Shown here: positions 36,288 through 45,056 of the stretch, in pieces | Layout of the letters: each line of letters begins with the position of its first letter | How positions within the stretch are numbered: position 1 is the stretch's first letter | Assembly (NCBI GenBank): GCA_024280575.1 | Contig: JAJRPV010000044.1 | Location: 38,798-102,797, forward strand | Reading direction: 5' to 3' | Origin: Campylobacterales bacterium | GTDB lineage: Bacteria; Campylobacterota; Campylobacteria; Campylobacterales; Sulfurospirillaceae | Length of the DNA: 64,000 bases | Program-made: the position numbers and the translations under genes | Notes under the pieces: model-generated | Databases searched by the model: none | What the model was told of the DNA's origin: nothing | Seen by the model: the letters and a program-made list of their open reading frames with translations, nothing else

Positions 36288-37153
36288 ATGAATAAAATAT
36301 TAGCTTTTATAGTTTTGATACCTATTGTACTGTTTTCAGCTGAACCCTCCGTTTATGGAGCAGGCAACTTAGACAGTGATAATCCCTATGGCTTAAGCGC
36401 TAGTGAGAAAAAATTGTACAAAATAGTAAAAGTGTTAAATCGCTAGAAAAACAGATTAAGATAATGCAGCTTAATTATAATCAACTACAAGAAAAGCTTG
36501 ATGGAACTAGAACTGTTACGGAATCCATCAGTAATAAAATAGGAAGAATAGACAGCAGAATAAATGATGTAATTGGCAACGATAATAACAAAAGCAATAC
36601 GATAGAAAATCTACAAAATGAAATTGATGATCTTAAGCAACAACTAAGTGATAATATAACTTCGCAAAACGAAAATCAAGAAAAAATTAAAAGTGTATTA
36701 GCCGAACTAAGCTCTCTGATAGACTCTATAAATACAAATTATGTATCCAAAGATGAGTTTAATAAATTAGTTAAAAAACTAAGTCAAAAAAACTCCGTGT
36801 CTGGTAAAACTGGAGCACAATTATTTCGTGAGGCAGATAAGTTTTTTAAAAATAAATCATACGAAGAAGCCACTGTTAGATTTAAAAAATTAGTCAGTAT
36901 GAGATATAAACCAGCAAGAAGTAATTTTAAATTAGGTGAAATATCATATTTTCAAAAGAAGTATAACCAAGCTATAGTTTATTATAAAAGAAGCATCGCT
37001 TTATATGACAAAGCATCATACATACCAACACTTTTATATCATACTGGTATAAGTTTAAGTAAACTCAAAAAAAACAGAGAAGCCTCAAAATTTTTCAATG
37101 TATTAAAGAGTAATTATCCAACTTCGAAAGAAGCTAAAAGTCTAAAAAAATAG
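36288..37153 (+). pseudogene. cpoB: CpoB/YbgF Tol-Pal coordinator, frameshifted near 36416
   Basis: Start ATG 36288 follows AAAGGAG and gives the signal peptide MNKILAFIVLIPIVLFSAEP, then YGAGNLDSDNPYGLSASEKKL. One base is missing in ttgTac: with a second T the sequence continues LQNSKSVKSLEKQIK into the ORF that the track starts at 36464. That ORF contains the coiled coil (about 60-130) and three TPR-like repeats (AQLFREADKFFKNKSYEEA onward). CpoB links cell-wall synthesis with the Tol machine. As read, only a 46-residue fragment would be made. Confidence 0.85.
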
Positions 37154-37205
37154 TTAAGAGAGTCTCTAATATCTATATCTAAGGGAATATAAAAAAAGAT
37201 TATGC

Positions 37206-37211
37206 TAAAAT
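37206..37211 (+). promoter_or_regulatory. Extended -10 promoter for slyD
   Basis: TATGCTAAAATC gives TG-C-TAAAAT, 31 bp before slyD. Confidence 0.5.
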
Positions 37212-37241
37212 CGTTCGTTGTATACAAGCTAAGGAGTTTTT

Positions 37242-37817
37242 ATGGCTATAAACGAAAATCAAGTTGTTTCTATTCAATATGAATTGAAAGATGCTAATAA
37301 CGGCGATATTTTAGATTCTAATATTGACGCTGCACCTCTTTCATTTATCGTAGGAAAAGGACAAATTATACCAGGTTTAGAGAGTGAAATTATGAAATTA
37401 TCTCTAAATGACAATGAGGAAGTAAGAGTTTCTGCTAAAGATGCATATGGTGAATATGACGAAAAGGCAGTACAAACCTTACCAAAAGAACAGTTTGCCG
37501 GATTAGAATTAAAAGAAGGTATGACTCTCTATGGACAAGGTGAAGATGGTGGAACAGTTCAAGTAACTGTAAAAAGTTTTGATGATGAAAATGTCAATGT
37601 AGATTTTAATCACCCGTTAGCCGGTAAAGATTTATTATTTGTTCTTAGTGTTACTGAAGTAAGAGATGCAACAGCACAAGAGTTGATACAAGGTTATGTA
37701 GGCGCACCAGAAGGTGGTGGTTGCGGATGTGGAACAGGTGACAGTTGTCACACTACAGAAGATTCACAAGCAGACACTTGTTGCTCAGACGAAGACAACG
37801 GCGGGTGTTGTGGCTGA
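37242..37817 (+). CDS. slyD: FKBP-type peptidyl-prolyl isomerase SlyD
   Basis: 191 aa. FKBP domain with inserted flap: LSFIVGKGQIIPGLE, then DAYGEYDEKAVQTLPKEQF, then FNHPLAGKDLLF. The C-terminal tail is rich in Cys and His (GGGCGCGTGDSCH, then CCSDEDNGGCCG), the nickel-binding region of SlyD. It acts as a folding helper and metallochaperone in the cytoplasm. The tail's last codons overlap the next gene. Confidence 0.93.
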   Translation: MAINENQVVSIQYELKDANNGDILDSNIDAAPLSFIVGKGQIIPGLESEIMKLSLNDNEEVRVSAKDAYGEYDEKAVQTLPKEQFAGLELKEGMTLYGQGEDGGTVQVTVKSFDDENVNVDFNHPLAGKDLLFVLSVTEVRDATAQELIQGYVGAPEGGGCGCGTGDSCHTTEDSQADTCCSDEDNGGCCG

Positions 37818-38574
37818 TAATAGCTACATTGCTAAATCCAGGGCTTCGCTTGAAGCCCTAAAATCTGCTAATCTACTCAAAAGTTTAAGTTTAAATGTTC
37901 TTATTACCGGTGAAATTGGAGTTGGTAAGAAAAGCCTAGCAAAATATATATATGAAGACGGATATATAATAGATGGTTCAAATTATAAAGAATTAATTAG
38001 TGCAATAGATACAAATAAAAAATTAATTATCAAAAATTTTAGTGAAATAAATAATTTTGCTAAAATAAAAGATATTTTAAGTAACTCAAAAAATAAAATT
38101 ATAGCTACTAGCAGAAAAAATATAGATAGTAAAATTGAAGATGAATTTTTTAGTTTAAAAATTAATATTCCTCCTCTACGCGAGAGGTTGGAGGATGTAC
38201 AGATGCTTTCAAAGAAATTTTTTTCTGAAGCAAAAGAGATTTTTGGCAACTTATCTAAAGAATTCGATTTTAACAAAATTAAAATTGATTTGAGCAAAAA
38301 TTGTTATTCATTAAAGAAATCTATCTATAAAAGTTATTTTATGGATGAAATTGAGAAAGACGATATAATGGAGATGATGAAGAATTTTTTATTTAATAAA
38401 ATAGGTGGAGGAGATGACTATAGAGAATTATTGTATCTTTTTGACATTCCCTTAATTGAAAGTGGATTTGAAAAATTTGGCTCACAGCTTGCAATGAGCA
38501 AAGCATTTGGATTAAATAGAAACACACTTAGAAAAAAAATAAATAATTACAAGTTAGATGAAGGAAAAATATGA
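37810..38574 (+). CDS. Degenerate NtrC-type AAA+ protein with Fis-type DNA-binding domain
   Basis: 254 aa if started at GTG 37810, overlapping slyD; the track start at 37714 reads through the Cys-rich tail in another frame. Walker A-like GEIGVGKKSLA is near residue 27, IPPLRERLEDVQML is the conserved sensor-region motif of sigma54 activators, and SQLAMSKAFGLNRNTLRKKIN is a Fis-type helix-turn-helix. The central part is short and lacks the GAFTGA loop needed to contact sigma54, and Walker B (KLIIKNFSEI) is poor. It is probably a DNA-binding regulator that no longer activates sigma54. It overlaps fabD by 4 bp. Confidence 0.65.
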   Translation: MADNSYIAKSRASLEALKSANLLKSLSLNVLITGEIGVGKKSLAKYIYEDGYIIDGSNYKELISAIDTNKKLIIKNFSEINNFAKIKDILSNSKNKIIATSRKNIDSKIEDEFFSLKINIPPLRERLEDVQMLSKKFFSEAKEIFGNLSKEFDFNKIKIDLSKNCYSLKKSIYKSYFMDEIEKDDIMEMMKNFLFNKIGGGDDYRELLYLFDIPLIESGFEKFGSQLAMSKAFGLNRNTLRKKINNYKLDEGKI

Positions 38575-39497
38575 GATATGCAGCTATATTTCCAGGGCAA
38601 GGTAGTCAAAAGATAGGCATGGGTAAAGATTTTTTTGATAATTCTACTCTTGCGAAAGAGATGGTTCAAGAAGCTAGTGCTAGGTTAAATATAGATTTTG
38701 AAAATTTGCTCTTTAGACATAATGATAAATTGGAACTTACTCAATTTGCACAACCGGCTATATTGCTTGTTAGTTGTATTGCGTATAAGTTATTTTCTCT
38801 TGAAGTCAAAGTAGAGCCAAAGTTTTTTTTAGGACACTCTTTAGGAGAATTTTCTGCTGTCTGTGCGAGTGGAGCGATAGACTATCTTGATGCAATAGAT
38901 TTAGTATATAGTCGAGGATTGCTTATGAGCGAGGCTTGTGAAGGCAAAAATGCTGGCATGATGGCACTTCTTGGTTTAAGCGACGAAGTTACTGAAAATC
39001 TTGTAAAAATTGCTCAAAATGAAGGAAAAAAGATATGGAGTGCAAATTATAATTGCGATGGGCAAATAGTATTGGCTGGTGATAAAAATGATTTAAAAGA
39101 TATGGAGAGTGTATTTAAAAACAAAGGTGCTAGAAGAGCTATTGTTTTAAATATGTCAGTTGCAAGCCATTGTCCTATTTTAGCAAGTGCCCAAGTAAAA
39201 CTTAGTGTTTGCCTGGATAAATTTATAGAAGATACTTTTAGTGCCCCTATTATTTCAAATGTTACAACTAAACCTTATAATACAAAAAGTGAAGCTATTA
39301 GACTTTTGTCTGATCAATTAGTAAAACCTGTTTTATATAAAAAATCTATTAAAAATATAGAAGATGAAGTGGATAAATTTATAGAATTTGGCGGAACGGT
39401 TTTAAAAGGAATAAACAGAAAAATAACCAAGAAAGAGACTATATCTATAATTGATATGAGTTCATTGGATAAAGCGATATTGGATTTCAGTAAATGA
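38571..39497 (+). CDS. fabD: Malonyl-CoA:ACP transacylase
   Basis: 308 aa. FPGQGSQKIGMGKD at the start, the catalytic Ser in GHSLGEFSAV and the His in VASHCPI. It loads malonyl groups on ACP for fatty acid synthesis and, presumably, also for the pigment pathway, which shows no malonyl transferase of its own in this window. Confidence 0.95.
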   Translation: MRYAAIFPGQGSQKIGMGKDFFDNSTLAKEMVQEASARLNIDFENLLFRHNDKLELTQFAQPAILLVSCIAYKLFSLEVKVEPKFFLGHSLGEFSAVCASGAIDYLDAIDLVYSRGLLMSEACEGKNAGMMALLGLSDEVTENLVKIAQNEGKKIWSANYNCDGQIVLAGDKNDLKDMESVFKNKGARRAIVLNMSVASHCPILASAQVKLSVCLDKFIEDTFSAPIISNVTTKPYNTKSEAIRLLSDQLVKPVLYKKSIKNIEDEVDKFIEFGGTVLKGINRKITKKETISIIDMSSLDKAILDFSK

Positions 39498-40255
39498 AGT
39501 TAACTCTTTTGCAAATATCTCCAAAACTTAAAAAAATTACTCCTCAAGAATTTTCTGATTATTTTAATGGGATTGATAAAAAGAGTAATTTAATAATATT
39601 TCCCGAACTTGCATTAAATGGTTACCTGTTGAAAGATGCAGTTTTTGAAGACGCTTATAGTTTAAACGAGATAGAAGAATTTGCTAAATTTTCTGACTCT
39701 TGCGATTTGGTTTTTGGCGCTGTTTTAAAAGAGGAAAATAAATTTTACAATAGTGCATTTTACTGTTCAAGTGGTAAAATATTAAAAATTCATCGTAAAA
39801 CCGCACTTCCTAATTATGGCCTTTTCCAAGAAGCACGATTTTTCTTTAGAGGTGATGGAGTAGAATCATTTGACACAAAATTTGGAAAATCGTTTGTTGT
39901 GATATGCGAAGAGTTATATAATGCTTCAGTTATAGAAAAAATTGCAAGTTGTAAACCTGATATTGTGATAGTCATATCAAATTCGCCTGCAAGAGGATTT
40001 GAAGATGATGAACTTTTAATCCAAAAACAATGGGAATCCCTACTGTGTTCAACAGCGCTTTTAAGCGGTTCACATGTGGTATTTACAAATAGAGTTGGTT
40101 TTGAGGATGGTTTGGGTTTTTGGGGAGGTTCATGCGTTGTGAATCCAAAAGCACAAATTGTAAAAAAAGCCAAACTCTTTGAAGAAGAAAAAATAGAAAT
40201 CAGTATCAACAAAAAATTATCTGATACTCAGAAATATCTACTTAGACAATACTAA
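39494..40255 (+). CDS. Carbon-nitrogen hydrolase (nitrilase superfamily)
   Basis: 253 aa with the Glu-Lys-Cys triad in order: IFPELALNGY, HRKTALPNY and VVICEELYN. The rest matches the alpha-beta-beta-alpha fold (DIVIVISNSPARGF). It resembles the amidase-like domain seen in NAD synthases and related hydrolases. The substrate is unknown. It overlaps fabD by 4 bp and is followed by the repeat element. Confidence 0.8.
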   Translation: MKLTLLQISPKLKKITPQEFSDYFNGIDKKSNLIIFPELALNGYLLKDAVFEDAYSLNEIEEFAKFSDSCDLVFGAVLKEENKFYNSAFYCSSGKILKIHRKTALPNYGLFQEARFFFRGDGVESFDTKFGKSFVVICEELYNASVIEKIASCKPDIVIVISNSPARGFEDDELLIQKQWESLLCSTALLSGSHVVFTNRVGFEDGLGFWGGSCVVNPKAQIVKKAKLFEEEKIEISINKKLSDTQKYLLRQY

Positions 40256-40275
40256 TTATTAGAAAGAAGAGTCAA

Positions 40276-40440
40276 ATGAAATTACAGAAGTTTACTTCGT
40301 GCTTTAGTCGCGAGGAATTTGATGGGAGCTTTGCTCTTATCAAAGGGGACAATAGAGTAAAATTACAGAAGTTTACTTCGTGCTTTAGTCGCGTGGAATT
40401 TGATGGGAGCTTTGCTCTTATCAAAGGGGACAATTTATGA
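40276..40440 (+). CDS. 54-codon leader ORF made of two repeat elements, overlapping mtn
   Basis: ATG 40276 to TGA 40440. It holds an 81-bp tandem repeat with one mismatch, so the peptide is a doublet of KLQKFTSCFSREEFDGSFAL. Its TGA overlaps the mtn ATG as ATGA. The frame used differs from that of the mini-ORFs before parA; in the parA-type frame the first unit also reads open (RALVARNLMGALLLSKGTIE) to a TAA. As a protein it is doubtful; as a coupled leader it matches the other two loci. Confidence 0.35.
   Translation: MKLQKFTSCFSREEFDGSFALIKGDNRVKLQKFTSCFSRVEFDGSFALIKGDNL
40279..40439 (+). repeat. Tandem pair of hairpin/leader repeat elements before mtn
   Basis: Two copies with an 81-bp period, differing at one base (GCGAGG versus GCGTGG). 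Each has GAAGTTTACTTCGTGCTTTAG, then a hairpin GAUGGGAGC/GCUCUUAUC (nine pairs including two G-U), then AAAGGGGACAA. The hairpin has the same length and place as the UUUUUUAGGAA/UUCCUGAAAAA hairpin near parA but other bases. Confidence 0.85.
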
Positions 40441-41141
40441 AATTAGCCATTATGGGGGCAATGCCCGAAGAGATAGAACCACTTTTGAAATATTATAAAA
40501 ATTATGAAACTATAGAATATGCAAAAAACAAATATTATCTGGTTTCATATAGAGACAATGAGATTGTTATAGCTTATAGCAAGATAGGTAAAGTAAATGC
40601 CACAATAACTGCAGCAACTATGATAGAAAAGTTTGCCTGTGAAAAACTCTTATTTAGTGGAGTAGCGGGAGCAATCGGTAATGATTTGAAAATAGGTGAT
40701 TTGGTGGTTGCAACTAAATTAGCCCAACATGATTTGGATATTTCTGCTTTTGGTCATCCTTATGGGTATGTACCGGAAGGGTCAGTATATGAAGAAGCGG
40801 ATAAAAATTTGATAAGTATAGCAAAATTTGTGGCTAGTAAAAAAAATATTCCATTAAAAGAAACTATCGTAGCAACAGGAGATCAGTTTATATGTGATGT
40901 TGCAAAAAAAGAGTGGATAGAGAAGACTTTTCATGCTGGTGCTCTAGAGATGGAAGGGGCAGCAGTTGCCCTTACATGTAGCGCTTTAAATGTTCCTTTT
41001 TTTATACTCCGCTCAATAAGTGATGCTGCTGATATGGATGCAAGTTTTAATTTTGATGAGTTTTTAGCATCTTCTGCAAAAATAAGTGCAGATTTTATAA
41101 TCTCAATGATAGATAAAGTGATAGATGACAAACTTAAGTAA
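40437..41141 (+). CDS. mtn: MTA/SAH (aminofutalosine) nucleosidase
   Basis: 234 aa. Starts MKLAIMGAMPEEIEPLLKYY as is typical. FSGVAGAIGNDLKIGDLV, the Met-Glu ribose motif LEMEGAAVALTC and the catalytic Asp in RSISDAADMDAS are all present. It cleaves methylthioadenosine and adenosylhomocysteine, and in this phylum the same enzyme also serves the futalosine route to menaquinone. The start codon is inside the repeat element, with AAAGGGG as ribosome site. Confidence 0.93.
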   Translation: MKLAIMGAMPEEIEPLLKYYKNYETIEYAKNKYYLVSYRDNEIVIAYSKIGKVNATITAATMIEKFACEKLLFSGVAGAIGNDLKIGDLVVATKLAQHDLDISAFGHPYGYVPEGSVYEEADKNLISIAKFVASKKNIPLKETIVATGDQFICDVAKKEWIEKTFHAGALEMEGAAVALTCSALNVPFFILRSISDAADMDASFNFDEFLASSAKISADFIISMIDKVIDDKLK

Positions 41142-41877
41142 AAAACTACTGAGAATCACCGGAAGAACAAATGCAAGATACGGTCTTATAAAAGAGGGAG
41201 ATAAGATACTCCTGGGTCTCAGCGGAGGAAAAGATTCGTTAACACTTGCACATGTGATAAAGCATATGCAGCGAGTTGCACCATTTAATTTTGAGTTTCA
41301 AACAGTCACTGTGTCTTATGGTATGGGTGAAAATTTAGAAATTCTTCAAGATTACTGCATAAAAGAAAACATACCTCATAAAATATATGACACAAAGATA
41401 TATGACTTGGCAAAAGAAAAGATAAGGCAAAACTCATCATTTTGTAGCTTTTTCTCACGAATGAGAAGAGGTGCTCTTTACACTTACGCTCTTGAAAACG
41501 GATATAATAAACTTGCCCTTGGTCATCATCTAGACGACGCAGTAGAAAGTTTTTTTATGAATTTTTCATATAATGGTGCTCTTCGCTCAATGCCACCAAT
41601 TTACAGTGCTAAAAATGGTTTAGTAGTAATTCGTCCACTGATACATGTAAGAGAAAGACAACTCATAGAGCAAGCCAAAGAAGCCAATATGCCTCTCATA
41701 ACAGATGAGGCATGTCCTAGCATGAGGTTTGATATAAAAATGCCAGTAGCTAGAGCTAAAACAAAAGAGATGTTGAGAAAAATGGAAGAAGAAAATCATT
41801 CCCTCTTCACATCCGTGAGAAAGTCTTTCGAAAATATAAATCTATCTAGTTTTTGCGAAGAAGAATATTTAGACTAA
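41125..41877 (+). CDS. ttcA: TtcA-family tRNA 2-thiocytidine synthetase
   Basis: 250 aa PP-loop enzyme. GLSGGKDSL is the ATP-binding loop, LGHHLDDAVESFFMN a core motif. In E. coli TtcA three Cys hold the iron-sulfur cluster: two in CSLCSRLRRG and one further on. Here the segment reads CSFFSRMRRG, so the second Cys is Phe, while the later Cys is kept in DEACPSMRFD. Whether the cluster still forms with two Cys is open. It overlaps mtn by 17 bp. Confidence 0.82.
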   Translation: MTNLSKKLLRITGRTNARYGLIKEGDKILLGLSGGKDSLTLAHVIKHMQRVAPFNFEFQTVTVSYGMGENLEILQDYCIKENIPHKIYDTKIYDLAKEKIRQNSSFCSFFSRMRRGALYTYALENGYNKLALGHHLDDAVESFFMNFSYNGALRSMPPIYSAKNGLVVIRPLIHVRERQLIEQAKEANMPLITDEACPSMRFDIKMPVARAKTKEMLRKMEEENHSLFTSVRKSFENINLSSFCEEEYLD

Positions 41878-41888
41878 TCAAATCTTCC

Positions 41889-41923
41889 TTTAAGAGACCA
41901 CTACTGTGCAGTGGTCTCTTAAA
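41889..41923 (+). terminator. Hairpin terminator after ttcA
   Basis: TTTAAGAGACCACT and AGTGGTCTCTTAAA make a perfect 14-bp stem with a 7-nt loop, 12 bp after ttcA. It shares the AAGAGACC core with the palindrome at 14484. Confidence 0.8.
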
Positions 41924-41986
41924 ATGATAAACAAATAATAATTTAAGAAGAAATGTGCTATTGTAATAACATCATAGGTGCTTGTT

Positions 41987-43378
41987 ATGAAAAAAATAAG
42001 AGATTTTTGTGTTTATTTAGTTTTTGGTAACAAAAATATACAAGTTTTTAAGCATTTCAAAAGAACTTGCAAAGAAAACTTATGTCCACTAAATATAAAA
42101 ATTGATTCTATATCCATATTGTTTTTTCTGGGTAGATGGTTGCCTTATGCTATTGCAGTCGGTATAACTACGGGTGTAATCGCATCATTTATGGATTTGA
42201 TTGTCGTTGATATCAATAATTTTTTATCAATAAATATTATATACCTTTTTATTTATCCTCTGTTTGTAGCTATCATTGTAGGGCAAGCTATGAAAAGAAA
42301 TCCTGAAGTCGGCGGCCCTGGTATAGGTTTTTCCATATTGCACTTAAAAGGCAAAAAATATCTCAGGATTCAATCACTAATATATAAGTTAATTATATCT
42401 ATTCTTACACTTTCGGGTGGATTTATAGCTGGTCGTGAAGGACCTTCCTTTTTCTTGGGGATTGGTATTGGTGAATGGGTTGGCAAATCTGATGGATTTA
42501 GTAAAAAATTTAAAAATATGCTAGGACTCATAGGCGGCGGAGCATTTACAGGTGCACTTTTAAAGGCACCTTTAGGAAGTTCTATTTTTGCTATGGAGCT
42601 TGAAAATATGTATGATTTTAATTATCGCCCTTTTATTCCAATGATAGTAGCTTCCATTGTAAGTTATCTTACTTTTTCATTTTTTAGAGGCAGTCATGCC
42701 TTTATACAACTTACAAGCAGGGCTGTTTGGACACTAAGTAGCATACCTTACATCATAGCTATGGGTTTTTTTATATCTATTACGATATATATTTATACAC
42801 TTATGTTTCACTTTTCTGTAAAGATTGCAAGGATAATTCCAGCAAATAGAAAGCCGATTATTGGTACTTTGTTAGCACTTCCATTTATGGTAGGTCTTGT
42901 TTATCTGACAAATAATGTAGATGTTCTTTCAGCTCCTGTGCATATGAAAATTCTTTCAAACTTGGCACAAGTAAATTTTCCAATTTCTACGGATATGATA
43001 ATAATCACTTTCACTATTATGATTACATGTTTTACTTTGGGTTTTGGAATCCCCGGAGGATTAATTTTACCGGTATTGATTATAGGGGCAGCTCTTGGAA
43101 ATATATTTGGACACATGTTTTCAGGTCAGTTAGTGATGTTTACACTTGCCGGTATGGGAGCAGCACTTTCAGCAGCAGCTAAAACACCGCTTGCCGCTAT
43201 TGTTATGATTACAGAGATGAGCCATGATGATGTGGTTATACCAATGACAGCAGCCGTTATTACCAGCTATCTTACAAGTTTTGGATATAGTATGTATCTA
43301 GGGCAGGAAAATATTTTCGCAGGGAGTTTAAAAGATTTCAAATCACATATAATACAAAATACAGATAGTAAAAAATGA
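41987..43378 (+). CDS. ClC-family chloride channel/antiporter 1 (no CBS)
   Basis: 463 aa from ATG 41987 (AGGTG upstream). About twelve helices with the ion-pathway motifs in order: GGPGIGFS, GREGPSFFLGIG and GIPGGLILPVLIIGAALG. The channel-lining E of GREGP is kept. There is no C-terminal CBS domain. It overlaps the second ClC gene by 4 bp, which points to joint expression and perhaps a heterodimer. Confidence 0.88.
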   Translation: MKKIRDFCVYLVFGNKNIQVFKHFKRTCKENLCPLNIKIDSISILFFLGRWLPYAIAVGITTGVIASFMDLIVVDINNFLSINIIYLFIYPLFVAIIVGQAMKRNPEVGGPGIGFSILHLKGKKYLRIQSLIYKLIISILTLSGGFIAGREGPSFFLGIGIGEWVGKSDGFSKKFKNMLGLIGGGAFTGALLKAPLGSSIFAMELENMYDFNYRPFIPMIVASIVSYLTFSFFRGSHAFIQLTSRAVWTLSSIPYIIAMGFFISITIYIYTLMFHFSVKIARIIPANRKPIIGTLLALPFMVGLVYLTNNVDVLSAPVHMKILSNLAQVNFPISTDMIIITFTIMITCFTLGFGIPGGLILPVLIIGAALGNIFGHMFSGQLVMFTLAGMGAALSAAAKTPLAAIVMITEMSHDDVVIPMTAAVITSYLTSFGYSMYLGQENIFAGSLKDFKSHIIQNTDSKK

Positions 43379-45023
43379 TATTAGAAGAGCTTTTACACTT
43401 TTTTATTATTCCTATGATAATTGGTATAATAGGAGGAGTTTCAGCTTTTTTATTTCGTTTTTTTGTTAAATTTTTTTCCTTTATATATAGTATGGTTGAT
43501 GTTTTTCACTCTAACTATTTTTACCTTTTAACTATGCCCTTTCTTTTTTATATTTCAAATTATCTGATAACAAAATTGTTGATAAATCAATCAAATGTAA
43601 CAATAGATGAAATAGCAAAAAAATATCTTTCATGACAGGGAAATTCTCTTTTTTCAAAGGATATTTGGTTTTAATTCTATCTTCTGTAAGTATCGGTTTT
43701 GGTGTGCCAATCGGGCGAGAGGGACCTATCGCGAAGTTGGGAGGATTGCTGTCTGAAGTGTTTTTACTGATAAGCAAAACTCAAAGAATTAATCTGCCTA
43801 TATACTTAAGTGCCGGTGTTTCAGCAGCTATTGCAGCAACATTTAATGCTCCCATAGCTGGTATTATATTCGGTATGGACATTATAATTGGAAAGATAAA
43901 CTCATATATTATAATTCCATTGATAGTCTCTTGTGCAACGGCTACTTTGATTTCAAGAGATCTAATAGGAGATTTTACGGCTTTTTATGTTCCTCATTTA
44001 ACTTATGACAATAAATATTTACTTTATGTGCCCATAGAAGCTCTATTTTTTAGTTTAATTTCCATAATCTTGATTTTTTCTTTTAAAAAGTTTAGATTTT
44101 TAAGAGTTAAATATAGATATAAGTGGCATTATGTTGTTGTAGTATTGGGGTTTTTAGTCGGATTAATTATCTTGTTGAGTCCAAATAGTAAAGGGGTAGG
44201 GTATGAGTTTATAACCGGAATTTTTGAAAATCATTATAGTACTGCCGATGCTTTTTCTGTTATGTTGGCAAAACTTTTAGGTATAATTTTAAGTATAGGC
44301 AGCGGTATATTTGGCGGATTAATGTCCCCTAGTATTTTCATAGGAGCCTTTGGCGGATATTGGCTCGGAGGAGAATTTTTGCAACATGGTATAGACCCTA
44401 GAGTCTTTGCTCTTGTAGGAAGTGCTGCTATGCTCTCAGGCGTCTCAAAAGCACCACTAAGAAGCTCAATTATCCTGACTGAACTCACACATTCATATCA
44501 ACTTTTATTGCCTATTTTAGTAGCTTCATCTATCACAGGGTATATTCTCTCGAAATTAGAGCCAGGATCATATTTTAAAAGAAGTTTGATACAAAAAGGC
44601 ATAGATAATGAAGTTATAGACAGGTATCTTGAAAATTGTAATTTATCTAAATTTATAGAAAATATTCAAGCTCTTAAGATTGATACGCCTCTTAAAAATA
44701 TCATTAAAAAATTCAAAAATACCCATGTTTCATATTTACCTGTTGTAGAGGATGGAATTTTGGTCGGTATTGTTTCTTTGAGAGATATTAGAAAAAGACA
44801 TTTTTTTCATAGAAAAAAACTATTTGCTAAAGATATTATGAGTGCTAAACCATTTTTTATCACGCAAGAGCATACAAAGGAGGATATATTTAAAGGATTA
44901 TCTATTTTAAATATTGGATATGTGCCTTATGTCACAAAAGAAAAAAGATACATAGGAATGTTAAATTTAAACAAACTTATAAAAGATATGACTTTTGCGC
45001 AAGGAGTATATAAAATTAGATAA
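43375..45023 (+). pseudogene. ClC-family chloride channel 2 with CBS pair, frameshifted near 43612
   Basis: The track has two ORFs, 86 and 463 aa. They join if the A7 run in gcAAAAAAtatc gains one A: DEIAKK then continues ISFMTGKFSFF. The zero-frame sequence A AAA AAA is also a -1 slippery heptamer. Motifs are VPIGREGPIAKLGG and GSGIFGGLMSPSIFIGAFGG. The last 130 residues hold two CBS repeats (ISLRDI-like IVSLRDIRKRHF and IGMLNLNKLIKD), which could sense nucleotides. It is the longer partner of the preceding ClC gene. Confidence 0.82.
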
Positions 45024-45054
45024 TGAGATCACTGTTACTTCGAAGTGGTCTCAT
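45023..45054. terminator. Bidirectional terminator between convergent genes
   Basis: ATGAGATCACT pairs with AGTGGTCTCAT (11 bp, one G-T), loop of about 10. It starts on the stop codon of the second ClC gene and ends 3 bp before the stop of the minus-strand GGDEF/EAL gene. The core resembles the hairpins at 14484 and 41889. Confidence 0.7.
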
Positions 45055-45056
45055 AA

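Noticed and set aside
40279-40439. CRISPR-like array
   Set aside because: Only two units, with no variable spacers; the repeat covers the whole 81-bp period, and no cas gene is present.
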